Shown here in pieces: positions 1 to 8,347 of a DNA stretch of 64,000 bases (positions within the stretch are counted from its first letter, which is position 1; each line of letters opens with the position of its first letter). Under the pieces are notes generated by a model, which was not told the DNA's origin, did not search any database, and saw only the letters and a list, made by a program, of their open reading frames with translations. Location: contig NZ_VWMY01000004.1 in the NCBI RefSeq assembly GCF_008905045.1, positions 114,787-178,786 on the forward strand. Direction: 5' to 3'. The position numbers were made by a program, and so were the translations under genes. The stretch comes from Streptomyces albicerus (GTDB lineage Bacteria > Actinomycetota > Actinomycetes > Streptomycetales > Streptomycetaceae).

Positions 1-1548
1 GGCAGCGTCACGCTGCTGGCCAACGCTATGGACGTCTCCACCGCCGCCCCCACGATCGGCGCGATGATCGGCCTGGGCGTCGGCATCGACTACGCCCTGT
101 TCATCGTGGCCCGTCACCGCGAGAACCGCGCCACCGGCCAGGACAACGCCACCGCACTGTCGAACGCCATGGAGTCCTCGGGCGCGGCCGTCCTGTTCGC
201 CGGCGGCACCGTCGTCGTGGCGATGGCCGCTCTCGCGCTGACCGGCCTGGGCTTTCTGACGTCGATCGGCCTGAGTACCGCCCTGGTCGTTCTCTTCGCC
301 GTGGCGACCGCCCTGACGCTGCTGCCTGCCCTGCTGTCGCTCCTGGGCGACCGAGTCCACAAAGGACGCCGGGTGACCAAAGGGCGCTTCCGGGGCCGTA
401 ATCGCCGTCCCGTGAAGAAGTCCGAGGACACGGCATGGTGGCGCTTCGCCCACCGGGTGTCCGGCCGGCCGTGGCGCTACCTGCTCGCCGCATCCGCGGT
501 CCTGCTCGCGCTGGCCGCCCCCGCGCTGCGCATGGAGACCGGCTTCCCCGACGCCGGCGACGACTCCACGAGCACCACCCACCGCCGCGCCTACGACCTG
601 CTGGCCGAGGGCTTCGGTCCGGGCTTCAACGCTCCCCTTCTGATCGTCGCCGACCTGACCCGCCCCGGTGCCGACGCCGAGGACGTCCCCGCCCTGTCCC
701 GGCGCATCGCCGCCGACCCCGGCATCGCCACGGTCGGCGAGCCGCAGACCTCCGCGACCGGGGGCACCGTCGTGCTGCCCACGCTCCCCACCACCGCGCC
801 CGCGGACGCCGAGACCTCCCGGACCCTTGAGCGCGTCCGTGACCTCGTCCCCGACAACGTCGCCGTATCCGGCCTGACCGCCATGACCGACGATCTCACC
901 GAGCAACTCGCCGACACCCTGCCGGTGTTCATCGCCGCGATCCTGGCGGCGTCGTTCCTGCTGCTGATGGTGGTGTTCCGCTCCGTCGTACTGCCGCTGA
1001 AGGCCGCCCTGGTCAACCTGCTGTCCATCGGCGGGGCATACGGAGTCGTGGTCGCCGTCTTCCAATGGGGCTGGCTCGGGGCCCTGTTCAACCTGGAAGG
1101 CACCGTCTCGATCGCCTCACCCCTGCCCACCATCTTCTTCGCGGTCCTGTTCGGTCTGTCCATGGACTACGAGGTGTTCCTGCTCTCGCGTGTCCGCGAG
1201 GAGTACGACGCCACAGGCGACACCACCGAGTCGGTGGCACGGGGCATGGCGGCCACGGGCCGGGTGATCACCTCTGCCGCACTGGTCATGACGGTGGTGT
1301 TCCTCAGCTTCGTCGCCAACCCGTCGCCGCTCGTCAAGATGATGGGCCTGGGCCTGGCGACCGCGATCGTGCTCGACGCGACGATCGTCCGCATGGTGCT
1401 CGTGCCCGCGGCCATGGCGTTGCTGGGGCGCGCGACATGGTGGCTGCCCCGCTGGCTCGACCATCGGCTGCCCCGCATCGGCGTCGAGGACACCGACCGG
1501 CAGCCTCACCCCGAGCCGGTGCTGGCTCCCGCACCCGGAAGCCGCTGA
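1..1548 (+). CDS. MMPL/RND-family membrane transporter, C-terminal part (5' end outside window)
   Basis: The frame is open from the first base, so the true start lies upstream. About 515 residues remain. They contain the second half of an MMPL exporter: hydrophobic helix bundles at the left end (GAMIGLGVGIDYALFIVARHR, the MMPL GxGxDYxLF signature), a periplasmic loop of about 130 residues, then five or six further helices with a second copy of the signature (FGLSMDYEVFLLSRVREEY). This internal duplication is typical of RND/MMPL proteins, which export lipids or drugs using the proton gradient. The basic, proline-rich C-terminus is cytoplasmic. No substrate can be assigned. A 22-bp tandem repeat and a hairpin follow the stop codon. 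Family assignment is secure; the N-terminal half is not visible. Confidence 0.93.
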   Translation, partial: GSVTLLANAMDVSTAAPTIGAMIGLGVGIDYALFIVARHRENRATGQDNATALSNAMESSGAAVLFAGGTVVVAMAALALTGLGFLTSIGLSTALVVLFAVATALTLLPALLSLLGDRVHKGRRVTKGRFRGRNRRPVKKSEDTAWWRFAHRVSGRPWRYLLAASAVLLALAAPALRMETGFPDAGDDSTSTTHRRAYDLLAEGFGPGFNAPLLIVADLTRPGADAEDVPALSRRIAADPGIATVGEPQTSATGGTVVLPTLPTTAPADAETSRTLERVRDLVPDNVAVSGLTAMTDDLTEQLADTLPVFIAAILAASFLLLMVVFRSVVLPLKAALVNLLSIGGAYGVVVAVFQWGWLGALFNLEGTVSIASPLPTIFFAVLFGLSMDYEVFLLSRVREEYDATGDTTESVARGMAATGRVITSAALVMTVVFLSFVANPSPLVKMMGLGLATAIVLDATIVRMVLVPAAMALLGRATWWLPRWLDHRLPRIGVEDTDRQPHPEPVLAPAPGSR

Positions 1549-1593
1549 AGCCACGCCCCCGGCCGTCCGGCAGAGCCCCCGACAACCCGCCGA

Positions 1594-1637
1594 TCGGAGG
1601 GAGTTCCTCGTGGAGTCGGAGGGAGTTCCTCGTGGAG
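1594..1637. repeat. 22-bp perfect tandem duplication
   Basis: Two identical 22-base units (1594-1615 and 1616-1637), beginning TCGGAGGGAG and ending CTCGTGGAG, lie directly head to tail in the non-coding gap after the MMPL gene. Each unit contains a GGAGGGAG string that looks like a ribosome binding site, but no plausible gene starts behind either copy. Confidence 0.9.
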
Positions 1638-1702
1638 GCCGCCGTCCAATGCGACGATGCCCGGCCGGGCACACCGCAACGGCAGGACGCGTCCCGACGC
1701 TC

Positions 1703-1736
1703 ACGCTTCTCGGCCCTGGACCAGGCCGAGAAGCGT
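1703..1736. terminator. Bidirectional terminator-like hairpin between convergent genes
   Basis: A perfect 13-bp inverted repeat (ACGCTTCTCGGCC / GGCCGAGAAGCGT) with an 8-base loop sits between the MMPL gene and the convergent snapalysin gene. No U-run follows on either strand, which is usual for terminators in high-GC actinobacteria. Confidence 0.7.
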
Positions 1737-1802
1737 ACGCACCGGGACGCCACCTTCGTGCCGCGGCGTACGAACACCCGCACCCCGGCGTCCCGCGCCG
1801 CG

Positions 1803-2369
1803 TCAGTCCATGATCACGACGCCATGCGGCGCTGCTGCGCCCGTCCGCGCCAGCGCACCGCCGAAGCTGTCCTCGACCTCCGCCTTCTCCACCGTGTCCG
1901 GATAGGGGTTCTTGCATGCGGTGCCCGCGCTGGAACCGGACATCAGACTCGAACACGGTCCGGGTTTGCGGTCCGGCAGACCGAGGATGTGGCCAAGTTC
2001 GTGGGCCGAGATGCGGATCGTGTCATAGCCCTGGTCCACCGCCTGTCGTCCGATGTAGACGGTTCCGTTGCCCAGCGTGGTAGGCAGCGCCCGGGGCCAG
2101 CCGTTGTCCGCCAGGATCCGTATGTTGGCGCGCTGCCCGGCAGCGGCCGGCCGTAATTCGACGGCCTCGACGCTCTCGTTCCAGATCGCCGCGCCCCGGT
2201 CGACCGCGGACTTGAACTCCGCGGAACCACTGGCGTCGTAGGTGAGTACGCGCGCGGCCGCGGCGCGGTCCGCCACCGCGGAAGGGGCGGCCATGGCCTG
2301 GCCGCCCATCAGGGAAAGGGTCACGGCCAGGACGACAGCGAATCCACCTGTCAGCTTACGGACGTGCAT
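1803..2369 (-). CDS. Snapalysin-family secreted zinc metalloprotease
   Basis: A 188-residue preprotein. An N-terminal signal peptide (MHVRKLTGG, a hydrophobic core, then AMA before APSAV) indicates Sec export. The mature part carries the HELGHILGLPD motif near residue 123, the extended HExxHxxGxxD zinc site of family M7 (snapalysin, the small neutral protease of Streptomyces). Two cysteines flank the SSLMSG turn (CSSLMSGSSAGTAC) and probably form the family's disulfide. The start at 2369 is chosen because AAGGAGG precedes it by a good distance and the signal peptide begins there; the frame is open further upstream but without a site. Snapalysin genes often have a divergent LysR activator; none is present here. 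Confidence 0.9.
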   Translation of the reverse strand: MHVRKLTGGFAVVLAVTLSLMGGQAMAAPSAVADRAAAARVLTYDASGSAEFKSAVDRGAAIWNESVEAVELRPAAAGQRANIRILADNGWPRALPTTLGNGTVYIGRQAVDQGYDTIRISAHELGHILGLPDRKPGPCSSLMSGSSAGTACKNPYPDTVEKAEVEDSFGGALARTGAAAPHGVVIMD

Positions 2370-2581
2370 GGTCGACCTCCTTGTGGGGGAAGGTAGTCGT
2401 GCACATGACATTCCCTGGCTCATTGCCCTGCGAGCACGGACGCCAATCCGTCATTCCGGCGCAGATTCTCACGTCACACTTCGCGCCCACCGTCGGCAGA
2501 GATGCTCCTGGAAGGTGGCGGTCGGGACGATGAGGCCGAACGACGGCAGCCGCAGCCACGCGGCTGCCGGGTCCGCGCTGC

Positions 2582-2905
2582 CTACTGCTGGTCTTGTCGT
2601 ACGAGCAGCGAGCGAATCGTCGGTTCGAACATCCCGATGCCGAACGAGGCGAGGCTGCCGAAGAGGAGGATCGGCCCGACATTGTCGACGGCTCCGAGCA
2701 TGGAAAGCACGACGAGGACGTCAAGGAAGCAGAAAAGAACCAGCGCACCCGCTCCAAGACTGATCAATTGGCCTCCTGCCGGTCTCTTGCTCAGCCATGC
2801 CCTGGTCAGCACCGTCGCACACCTGCCCCAGAGGGCAGGAAGTGAGGTCCAGGAGCCTGACGAGCCGCCCCTGCCAACGCAGTTGGGTGTGGCGACGGTG
2901 GTCAC
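2582..2905 (-). CDS. Small putative membrane protein
   Basis: A 107-residue frame from a GTG start. The C-terminal half holds two clearly hydrophobic stretches (SLGAGALVLFCFLDVLVVLSML and VGPILLFGSLASFGIGMF), consistent with two membrane helices and a short polar tail (RSLLVRQDQQ). The first 45 residues are less convincing and the true start may be internal. No family is recognised and no strong ribosome binding site is seen. It lies on the same strand as the membrane gene at 3058-3735, separated by about 150 bases. It could be a decayed piece of a larger transporter; the tail FEPTIRSLL is reminiscent of the end of a transporter segment. Confidence 0.4.
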   Translation of the reverse strand: MTTVATPNCVGRGGSSGSWTSLPALWGRCATVLTRAWLSKRPAGGQLISLGAGALVLFCFLDVLVVLSMLGAVDNVGPILLFGSLASFGIGMFEPTIRSLLVRQDQQ

Positions 2906-3057
2906 ACCCTCGGACCCGTCAGCGGGACAACTCCCCGACCGCGCCGCGGAAAGCCGGACGCCGCAGGCCCGTTGAGGTGGTCCGCCCTAAGGCCCCAAGG
3001 CGCCGCGCTTGGCCTGCTGGTTGATCGACAAGGTCTCCGGCCCGCCCTCGCACGACC

Positions 3058-3735
3058 TCATGACCGCTTCAGCATCACCACAACACCGGCCGCCACCAGC
3101 CACACCGCCAGCAGCATCGGAGTCAGCCAGGCGCTGAACGGCCCTGCCAGGCACAGCACGCCCACGACCAGAGCAGCCCAGGCCAGCCAGGAGGGCAGCA
3201 CCGTGACGCCCTCGGTGCCACGGGTGGTGCGGGTGGTGCGCCAGATGGCGAGAAGCAGCACGGCCGCGCCCACCATCGCTCCGATGAGTCCCCCGTATGC
3301 CACGTCCAGCAGCAGGATCGCGATCAGGGCCGTCTCGGGTACGACCCGGAAGACGTCGGCTTGGTTCGCCGTGATTCCGTAGATGTTCCCGGCGATCGCC
3401 GAGACCATGAGGAGCACCACGAAAACGGTCCCGCCCGCGAGCGCGGCCGTGGAGCGGCTGCCGGCGGCACGTACCAGCACCGGCAGGAAGCACAGGAAGG
3501 CCAGCCCGGCCGCGAGCAGCAGCAGGGCGGCGGTCTCGGACAGGGCCTGATTGCTGTCCTTGGAGTAGAAGGTCACGACCTCACGGATGGCGTCGTCGTC
3601 CTCGGTGTCCGGCGTCCGCCAGGTCAGGGCCTGGCCGGCGATCAGCAGTCCGCCGGCCAGGATCCCGGCGATCCCGGTCCACAAGGTTCCGCTTCTCCCT
3701 GCCCGGGTGGTTTCTTCGCTCTGCGACGCCGTCAT
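3058..3735 (-). CDS. Multi-pass membrane protein of unknown function
   Basis: 225 residues with about six hydrophobic segments: GTLWTGIAGILAGGLLIAGQAL, ALLLLAAGLAFLCFLPVLV, ALAGGTVFVVLLMVSAIAGNI, LIAILLLDVAYGGLIGAM with AVLLLAIW, WLAWAALVVGVLCLAGPFSAWL, and MLLAVWLVAAGVVVML. The start is supported by GGGAGG upstream of the ATG. The loop between the first two helices is acidic (TPDTEDDDAIREVVTFY). This layout matches many uncharacterised actinobacterial integral membrane proteins. No transporter, enzyme or sensor motif was found, so no function is proposed. It is transcribed alone. Confidence 0.8.
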   Translation of the reverse strand: MTASQSEETTRAGRSGTLWTGIAGILAGGLLIAGQALTWRTPDTEDDDAIREVVTFYSKDSNQALSETAALLLLAAGLAFLCFLPVLVRAAGSRSTAALAGGTVFVVLLMVSAIAGNIYGITANQADVFRVVPETALIAILLLDVAYGGLIGAMVGAAVLLLAIWRTTRTTRGTEGVTVLPSWLAWAALVVGVLCLAGPFSAWLTPMLLAVWLVAAGVVVMLKRS

Positions 3736-4011
3736 GGCGGCCTCCCGCTAGAGAGTCCCCCCAGGAATGTCGTCCTCATCCCATCCTGCGCCGGAAACGG
3801 ACAGGGCGCCGCCCGGACAGGCGCCGCCTGACGCGAGGCTGCAGGTGAGGGCCCGGGGCGTCCACGTCACTGCCTCGTAGAACAGTGCGCAGGGCCCTGT
3901 GGTCCTCGGGTGTGCGCTTGCCGCCGGGCTGACACCAGCCGACGCCGTGGAGGACGACAGGACCAGGCCACGCGGCGGGGAAGGAGGCCTGGAGGCTGAG
4001 GCCGGTGGCCA
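3736..4011. other. Gap without a convincing gene
   Basis: Frames exist on both strands but are rich in Arg, Pro and Ala and lack ribosome binding sites. The first 30 bases hold the ribosome binding site of the minus-strand membrane gene. Nothing else was identified. Confidence 0.6.
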
Positions 4012-4206
4012 ATGCTCGACATTGCAGCGCAGTACGCGACACTGAAGCGGCCCGGTGGCCGTGTCCGGCCGACGCATCCGCCGCTGGGCACCTGCCGCAC
4101 GCGGTCCACGCCGCCCGTCAAGGCCATCGTGGCTCGCAGGACCATTCAGCAGCTGCGCAAGGCAGTTGGGGGTCCGCAGCACCCGGACGAGGAGTCGACC
4201 GCATGA
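4012..4206 (+). CDS. Possible small upstream partner of the next gene
   Basis: A 64-residue frame whose stop overlaps the next start in an ATGA junction at 4203-4206, the usual sign of translational coupling. The product is basic and helical near its C-terminus (KAIVARRTIQQLRKAVG). The third-position G/C bias is weaker than in neighbouring genes, and the nearest GGAGG is too far upstream. It may be chance; the coupling is the main argument for it. Confidence 0.3.
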   Translation: MLDIAAQYATLKRPGGRVRPTHPPLGTCRTRSTPPVKAIVARRTIQQLRKAVGGPQHPDEESTA

Positions 4207-4463
4207 TGGCACGTACCAAACTGATCCAGGAACTACGACGCGACGGCACCGGGCATACCGGACCAACAGCAGCACTCCTCGTTCAGGACTACGCCCACCA
4301 GCTCGCTGTCCAGTTGCGGGAGGCCGGTCACCGCGAGGCCGCCAACCTCATCGACCCCCGCGCCGGGCTGTGCATGTGCGGCACGCCCGACGGCAACGAC
4401 GAAGAGAGCGAGCAGATCCGCCGCTACTGGGAACACTCCCGCTCATGCCCCATGGGAGACTGA
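4203..4463 (+). CDS. Small cysteine-containing protein of unknown function
   Basis: An 86-residue product beginning MMARTKLIQELRRDG. It has an amphipathic helical N-terminal half and a C-terminal part with three cysteines (LCMCGTPDG, then SRSCPMGD), which could bind a metal ion. GAGGAG sits about 10 bases before the first ATG. The ATGA overlap with the preceding small frame suggests a two-gene transcript. No family is recognised. It converges with the TPR gene at 4643. Confidence 0.55.
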   Translation: MMARTKLIQELRRDGTGHTGPTAALLVQDYAHQLAVQLREAGHREAANLIDPRAGLCMCGTPDGNDEESEQIRRYWEHSRSCPMGD

Positions 4464-4642
4464 CCCCGCTCAACCAGCTCCCCTCAACTACCCAGCGGCC
4501 AACGGTATTTCGAGCCAATACACCAGGCCTGCTCCCCCGGCAGCCCACCGATCTGGGCGCTGAGGCTCTTGAGCCGCTGGACGGCGGCACAGGGCTTGTC
4601 GCCGCCCACGTCCCTCACACGGCCCCGGCCGGCCGATGGGCC

Positions 4643-6316
4643 TCAGCAACAACCGGGGTCGGCGGCGCCGGTGACCGCTTCGAGGCGGCAGAAGCAGGAC
4701 GCCTCGATGGGTACGTCCGCCAGGGCGGCGGCGATCTTCAGCTGCTGGGCCACGATCTGCGCCTCCCCCACCTTGCCCAGCCGGACGAGGCACTCATGGA
4801 ACCCGTGCAGGGACCAGACGTTGCCGGGATGCTGCAAGGCGCGCGGAAGAGTGTCGTCGAGCCCCAGATCGGCCCGGTAGACGGCTTCCGCCTCCGCGAC
4901 CCGCCCCTGTTCGAGGAGCAGGGCACCGTACGCGTGCCGGGTGGGCTGCATCCACCCCCACGGCTCGTCGTAGGGAAGTCCGTCGTCCAGTGCGATCGAC
5001 CGCTCCAGCGCGGCGAACGCGGCCTCGTGGTTGCCCTTGCGGTACTCCAGTTCGCCGTCGAGCATCGCCGACGCGATCGCGAGGATGTCGGCACAGGTGT
5101 TGTTGAACAACATCCGTGTCTCCGGAACGCGGGTGACCGCCTCGCGGAACAGGTCACGTTCGCCCTCGGCCACGGCGATGCGGCCGGTGGCCGAGAACGC
5201 GACACCGCGTGCGTAGTGGAGCATCGCGGTCGTCACGCAGTACAACTGCGGATCGGCAGGCAGCGGCAGATTCGAGATGTCGGACCAGCGGCCGAAGCGG
5301 ATCAGCACATGGACCCGCATGGCGAGGAAGCCTTCGAGCCAGTCCGCCATGGGCGGACTCTGCACCCGCAGCAGTTCTTCGGGGATCGACGCCTCGAGTT
5401 GGGCGGCGGTCTCCAGGGCGGTCTGCGACTGCCCGAGGAACATCGCGCCGTAGATCTTGAAGTGGTAGTTGTGCGACCGGTACAGGGTGTAGAAGTTCAT
5501 CGCCCCGGACCGCGCGCGGAACTTCTCGTCGGCGACGATCGCCGTGCTGTTGTCGGACACCACGCGCCGGTAGTCGCCGCAGAGCACGTCCAGGTGCGTG
5601 GGCATGTGCTGCAGGTGGCCGGCGTCGGGGACCAGGCCGCGCAGCCGGTCCGCCGTGGGCAGCGCGGTCTCGGGGGTCGAGGACATCTCCATCAGGTGGA
5701 TGTACATGTGCAGGATGCCCGGGTGCCGTGCTCCGGCCCCGGTGGCGATCGCCCGCTCGAGGACCGCCTTCGCCTCGAGCGTGCGCGCACCCTCGGCCGG
5801 TTCGCCCGTGCGCAGATCCCACAGCTGCCAGGGGGTGAGGTTCATCAGCGCGTCGGCGTAGAGGGTGGCGACGTCGAGGTCGTCGGGGGCCAGTTCGTAC
5901 ACGGCGCGCATGCTGTCGGCGTAGGGCTCGTTCCACACCGAGCAGTCCTCAACGGCCTCCGCCTGCGGGTAGCGGGCACGCAGCGCGCCGATGAGCGCCT
6001 GTTCGAGGGGGGTGGCGCCGGCTGCCTTCTCCTGTGCGAGTTCCACGGCGGCGTGGGTTCGGTCGACCGTGCGGGTCAGATCCTCACCGTCGAAGAACTC
6101 CCAGGGCTTGTTGTAGTTCGGGCCGAGGGCGTAGGCGATGCCCCAGTAGGCCATGGCGCAGTCGGGGTCCGCCGCCGCGGCTGCCTCGAAGCACGAGACG
6201 GCTTCCTCATGGTGGAAGGCGTACGCCCAGATCAGGCCGCGGTCGAACCATGTCTGAGCCTGGGGGGACGACGTCGTCACGGGGCGGTTGTGGGTGCCGA
6301 GATCGTAGTAGTCCAT
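4643..6316 (-). CDS. Tetratricopeptide-repeat protein
   Basis: 557 residues of almost entirely helical repeats. The N-terminus has a clear TPR (QTWFDRGLIWAYAFHHEEA, followed by AAAADPDCAMAYWGIA). Later repeats run through FAALERSIALDDGLPYDEPW and LLEQGRVAEAEAVYRADLG near residues 430-490. TPR proteins act as scaffolds or regulators; no attached enzyme domain is visible and there is no signal peptide, so it is probably cytoplasmic. The ATG at 6316 is preceded by AGGAGAGG at good spacing. It appears monocistronic. The whole-length match is to uncharacterised bacterial TPR proteins of similar size. Confidence 0.85.
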   Translation of the reverse strand: MDYYDLGTHNRPVTTSSPQAQTWFDRGLIWAYAFHHEEAVSCFEAAAAADPDCAMAYWGIAYALGPNYNKPWEFFDGEDLTRTVDRTHAAVELAQEKAAGATPLEQALIGALRARYPQAEAVEDCSVWNEPYADSMRAVYELAPDDLDVATLYADALMNLTPWQLWDLRTGEPAEGARTLEAKAVLERAIATGAGARHPGILHMYIHLMEMSSTPETALPTADRLRGLVPDAGHLQHMPTHLDVLCGDYRRVVSDNSTAIVADEKFRARSGAMNFYTLYRSHNYHFKIYGAMFLGQSQTALETAAQLEASIPEELLRVQSPPMADWLEGFLAMRVHVLIRFGRWSDISNLPLPADPQLYCVTTAMLHYARGVAFSATGRIAVAEGERDLFREAVTRVPETRMLFNNTCADILAIASAMLDGELEYRKGNHEAAFAALERSIALDDGLPYDEPWGWMQPTRHAYGALLLEQGRVAEAEAVYRADLGLDDTLPRALQHPGNVWSLHGFHECLVRLGKVGEAQIVAQQLKIAAALADVPIEASCFCRLEAVTGAADPGCC

Positions 6317-6664
6317 GCGCCTCTCCTGTACATGTACGGCCGACCAGGGGTGCGAACCGGCTGGTCTGCCCAGCCGGGCTTCCCATCATGACGCTGAGCC
6401 ATGCCCGCCCGACGCCTGCTTTCCCTTCATGGCCGGAACCCCGAGAGACCTGTACCTCCGAGGCTGGTGGCGATCCCGAGCGCACATTGAATTGCTCGTC
6501 GGCCCTGACGTGAAGGGTGGGTATGCCGACCCGGGTCTCCGAATGCCGTGCGGCTACGCGACACGGCTTCCGGTGGGGCAACTCGAATGATCTACACGCG
6601 GGGCCGCGTGCGAATTGACCGGAGTCAACTTGACGACATGCGCGTCAGTTCCAGGGACAGGATC
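6317..6664. other. Intergenic region upstream of the TPR gene
   Basis: About 350 bases without a credible gene. It contains the TPR gene's ribosome binding site and, presumably, its promoter. The composition is slightly less GC-rich than the neighbours. The right end runs into an 8-bp tandem repeat array. Confidence 0.6.
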
Positions 6665-6728
6665 TCAGGCACTCAGGCACTCAGGCACTCAGGCACTCAG
6701 GCACTCAGGCACTCAGGCACTCAGGCAC
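6665..6728. repeat. Array of eight perfect 8-bp tandem repeats
   Basis: The unit TCAGGCAC is repeated eight times without a mismatch over 64 bases. The array overlaps the 3' end of the minus-strand acetyltransferase gene, supplying its last codons (CLSA) and its TGA stop. As the unit is not a multiple of three, the frame closes within the first two units entered and copy-number changes beyond that would not alter the protein. Confidence 0.97.
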
Positions 6729-7375
6729 CGTATGTGCAGGTGGCCGTCGCGAGGGAAGGAGGGCGGCGCCGCGGGGAGGACGCTGTCGAAGTCGTACCGG
6801 CTCTTCTGCGCAACCCGGCACGAAGCCAGGTTGTCCACCTGGTGCAGGAGTTCGAGACGCTCCAGCCCGTCGGCCGCGAAGGTGTCGAAGGCCCAGCCGG
6901 TGAGCGCCTCCAGAGCGCGGGGAGCCACTCCCCGCCCGCGTGCGTGCGCCGCGGTCCAGTAGCCCACTTCGGCCGCCGGTTTGCCGGAGGTGACTTCCTT
7001 GAGGACCACGTTGCCCACCAACTGTTCACGAACTGAACCGGGTTGTGCCGCGGGTTGTGCCTCAAGGACCCCGAAACTGAACCGGTCCCCCGCTGCCCAG
7101 TGCCGCTGCTGGGCCTGCACCCACCGTGCCCCGTCAGCATCGTTCTCCACGACATGGCTCGTCCAGCGGCGCAATCCGGGATCCCGGCACACCTCGACCA
7201 ATGCGGCAACGTCCTCCGTGCACCAGGGGCGAAGAACGAGAGCGGGAGAGGTCGGCGTCGGGGCTACCTGAAGGACGACGGGGGCATGCACCAACCGATC
7301 ATCTGCGGCGGCGTTCTCATCCGACGCCAGCCGTGTCCGGCCCACACCGCCTCCGCCTTGCGACCGCCCCGTCAT
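6713..7375 (-). CDS. GNAT-family N-acetyltransferase (RimJ/RimL-like)
   Basis: 220 residues. From about residue 40 the sequence follows the RimJ/RimL-type GNAT fold (LVLRPWCTEDVAALVEVCRD, then EVGYWTAAHARGRGVAPRAL, whose RGRGVA stretch is the acetyl-CoA pyrophosphate loop, then LERLELLHQVDNLASCRVAQK). Such enzymes transfer acetyl from acetyl-CoA to an amine on a protein terminus or small molecule; the substrate is unknown. The ATG overlaps the stop of the upstream MerR gene by four bases (ATGA), so the two are translationally coupled. The first 30 residues are low in complexity and a later start is possible. The C-terminal end falls inside an 8-bp repeat array, and the last 15 residues look unlike family ends. 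Confidence 0.82.
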   Translation of the reverse strand: MTGRSQGGGGVGRTRLASDENAAADDRLVHAPVVLQVAPTPTSPALVLRPWCTEDVAALVEVCRDPGLRRWTSHVVENDADGARWVQAQQRHWAAGDRFSFGVLEAQPAAQPGSVREQLVGNVVLKEVTSGKPAAEVGYWTAAHARGRGVAPRALEALTGWAFDTFAADGLERLELLHQVDNLASCRVAQKSRYDFDSVLPAAPPSFPRDGHLHIRCLSA

Positions 7376-8310
7376 CGCTGTGTCCGGACGCGCAGCGCCT
7401 GGACGGACCAGTCGAGCACCGGCGCCAGGCTCTCCGGAGCTGGCCAGCCGTTGACCACCGCGAGCAGTTGGAGGTACCGCGCCCTGCGGGGGTCGTTCAC
7501 GTTCTCCAGCCGGGCCGACAGTCGGCGGCGAAGCTCGACGTTGTCGGGACGGCCGAGGAGGTGCGCGTAGTGCGCCGTGAAGGCCGAGACGATCGGATCG
7601 GCTTGGGGTGAGGCCGGGTCGATGCCGGCCGTCAGGGCCGGCGCGACGTGGTCACGAACAGCTACGGCAATGTCGCGGCGCGGGCCCTTCATGTCGCTCT
7701 GGGCCTGCTCAGCCGCCTGGTCCTCGGCCATCCGCCGCACGGCGGCGCGGAATTCCGGGGTCAGGGACAGTTCGGCCAGCTCCACCCACGCCTGGACTTG
7801 CTCCGCCTCGGGGTTGTCGGGCAGCTCGGGGGTCATCGAGCGCATGACCCCCATGAACCCTGGGGCGTCGCCAAGACCGCCGAAGACGGCATCGAGGAAA
7901 TCTCCGATCAGACGTCTGCGTTCGTCCTCGGAGAGCTGGGCCAGTCGGTGCATGAGTTCCGTCTCCTCAGGGGTGGACCCGCGCTCGGCCACCGCCGTCA
8001 GCACCGCGCGTCGCAGGCGCAGGACGCCGATCTGCACTGCCAGTGCTTCGGCGTGCGCCGCGGCGACCTCGGGAAGCGAGAGTTCCCGGTCCACGACCTT
8101 GCGGATCGTGGGAAGGTCAAGTCCCAGCTCGCGCAGGGTTCGCACGAGGTCCAGGCGCGCGACGGCGTCGATGTTGTAGAGGCGGTAGCCGGCCGGGCTG
8201 CGGTCCGTCGGCGCCACGATTCCGCGATCGGAGTAGAACCGGATGGTCTTGACTGTGAGACCGGTCCGCCGAGCGAGCTCGCCGATCGAGTAAAGCGTGT
8301 CGCCGTCCAT
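7372..8310 (-). CDS. MerR-family transcriptional regulator with long effector domain
   Basis: 312 residues. The N-terminal MerR winged helix is unmistakable (YSIGELARRTGLTVKTIRFYSDRGIV, then SPAGYRLYNIDAVARLDLVRTLRELG). A coiled-coil helix (about residues 75-115) and a helical C-terminal domain of about 190 residues follow. No metal-binding cysteines are present, so it belongs with the drug- or ligand-responsive MerR proteins. It is the first gene of an operon with the GNAT gene. A 7-bp inverted repeat in an elongated promoter lies immediately upstream, so autoregulation is likely. The start is preceded by AGGTGG at close spacing. Confidence 0.9.
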   Translation of the reverse strand: MDGDTLYSIGELARRTGLTVKTIRFYSDRGIVAPTDRSPAGYRLYNIDAVARLDLVRTLRELGLDLPTIRKVVDRELSLPEVAAAHAEALAVQIGVLRLRRAVLTAVAERGSTPEETELMHRLAQLSEDERRRLIGDFLDAVFGGLGDAPGFMGVMRSMTPELPDNPEAEQVQAWVELAELSLTPEFRAAVRRMAEDQAAEQAQSDMKGPRRDIAVAVRDHVAPALTAGIDPASPQADPIVSAFTAHYAHLLGRPDNVELRRRLSARLENVNDPRRARYLQLLAVVNGWPAPESLAPVLDWSVQALRVRTQR

Positions 8311-8316
8311 GCCCCC

Positions 8317-8347
8317 ACCTTTGCGTCTCCCCCTACGGGAGACTCAA
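8317..8347 (-). promoter_or_regulatory. MerR-type elongated promoter with operator
   Basis: Read on the minus strand, TTGAGT (8347-8342) and AAAGGT (8322-8317) are 19 bases apart. Between them lies the inverted repeat GTCTCCC-n5-GGGAGAC (8325-8331 and 8337-8343). A 19-bp spacer enclosing a CTCC/GGAG dyad is the hallmark of promoters untwisted by MerR proteins such as BmrR. The -10 hexamer is weak, as expected of an activator-dependent promoter. Confidence 0.75.

Noticed and set aside
2616..2640. GGTTCGAAC string considered as a tRNA T-loop
   Set aside because: No acceptor stem or anticodon arm can be folded around it; no tRNA was found anywhere in the window.
2356..2757. Minus-strand frame of 133 codons across the snapalysin upstream region
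   Set aside because: It overlaps the snapalysin start and part of the small membrane frame; composition is not protein-like.
4055..6391. A 778-codon plus-strand frame opposite the TPR gene
   Set aside because: No domain, no ribosome binding site; the minus strand has clear TPR motifs and a good start.
6665..6728. Short repeat array considered as a CRISPR
   Set aside because: The units are 8 bp with no spacers and no cas genes are present.
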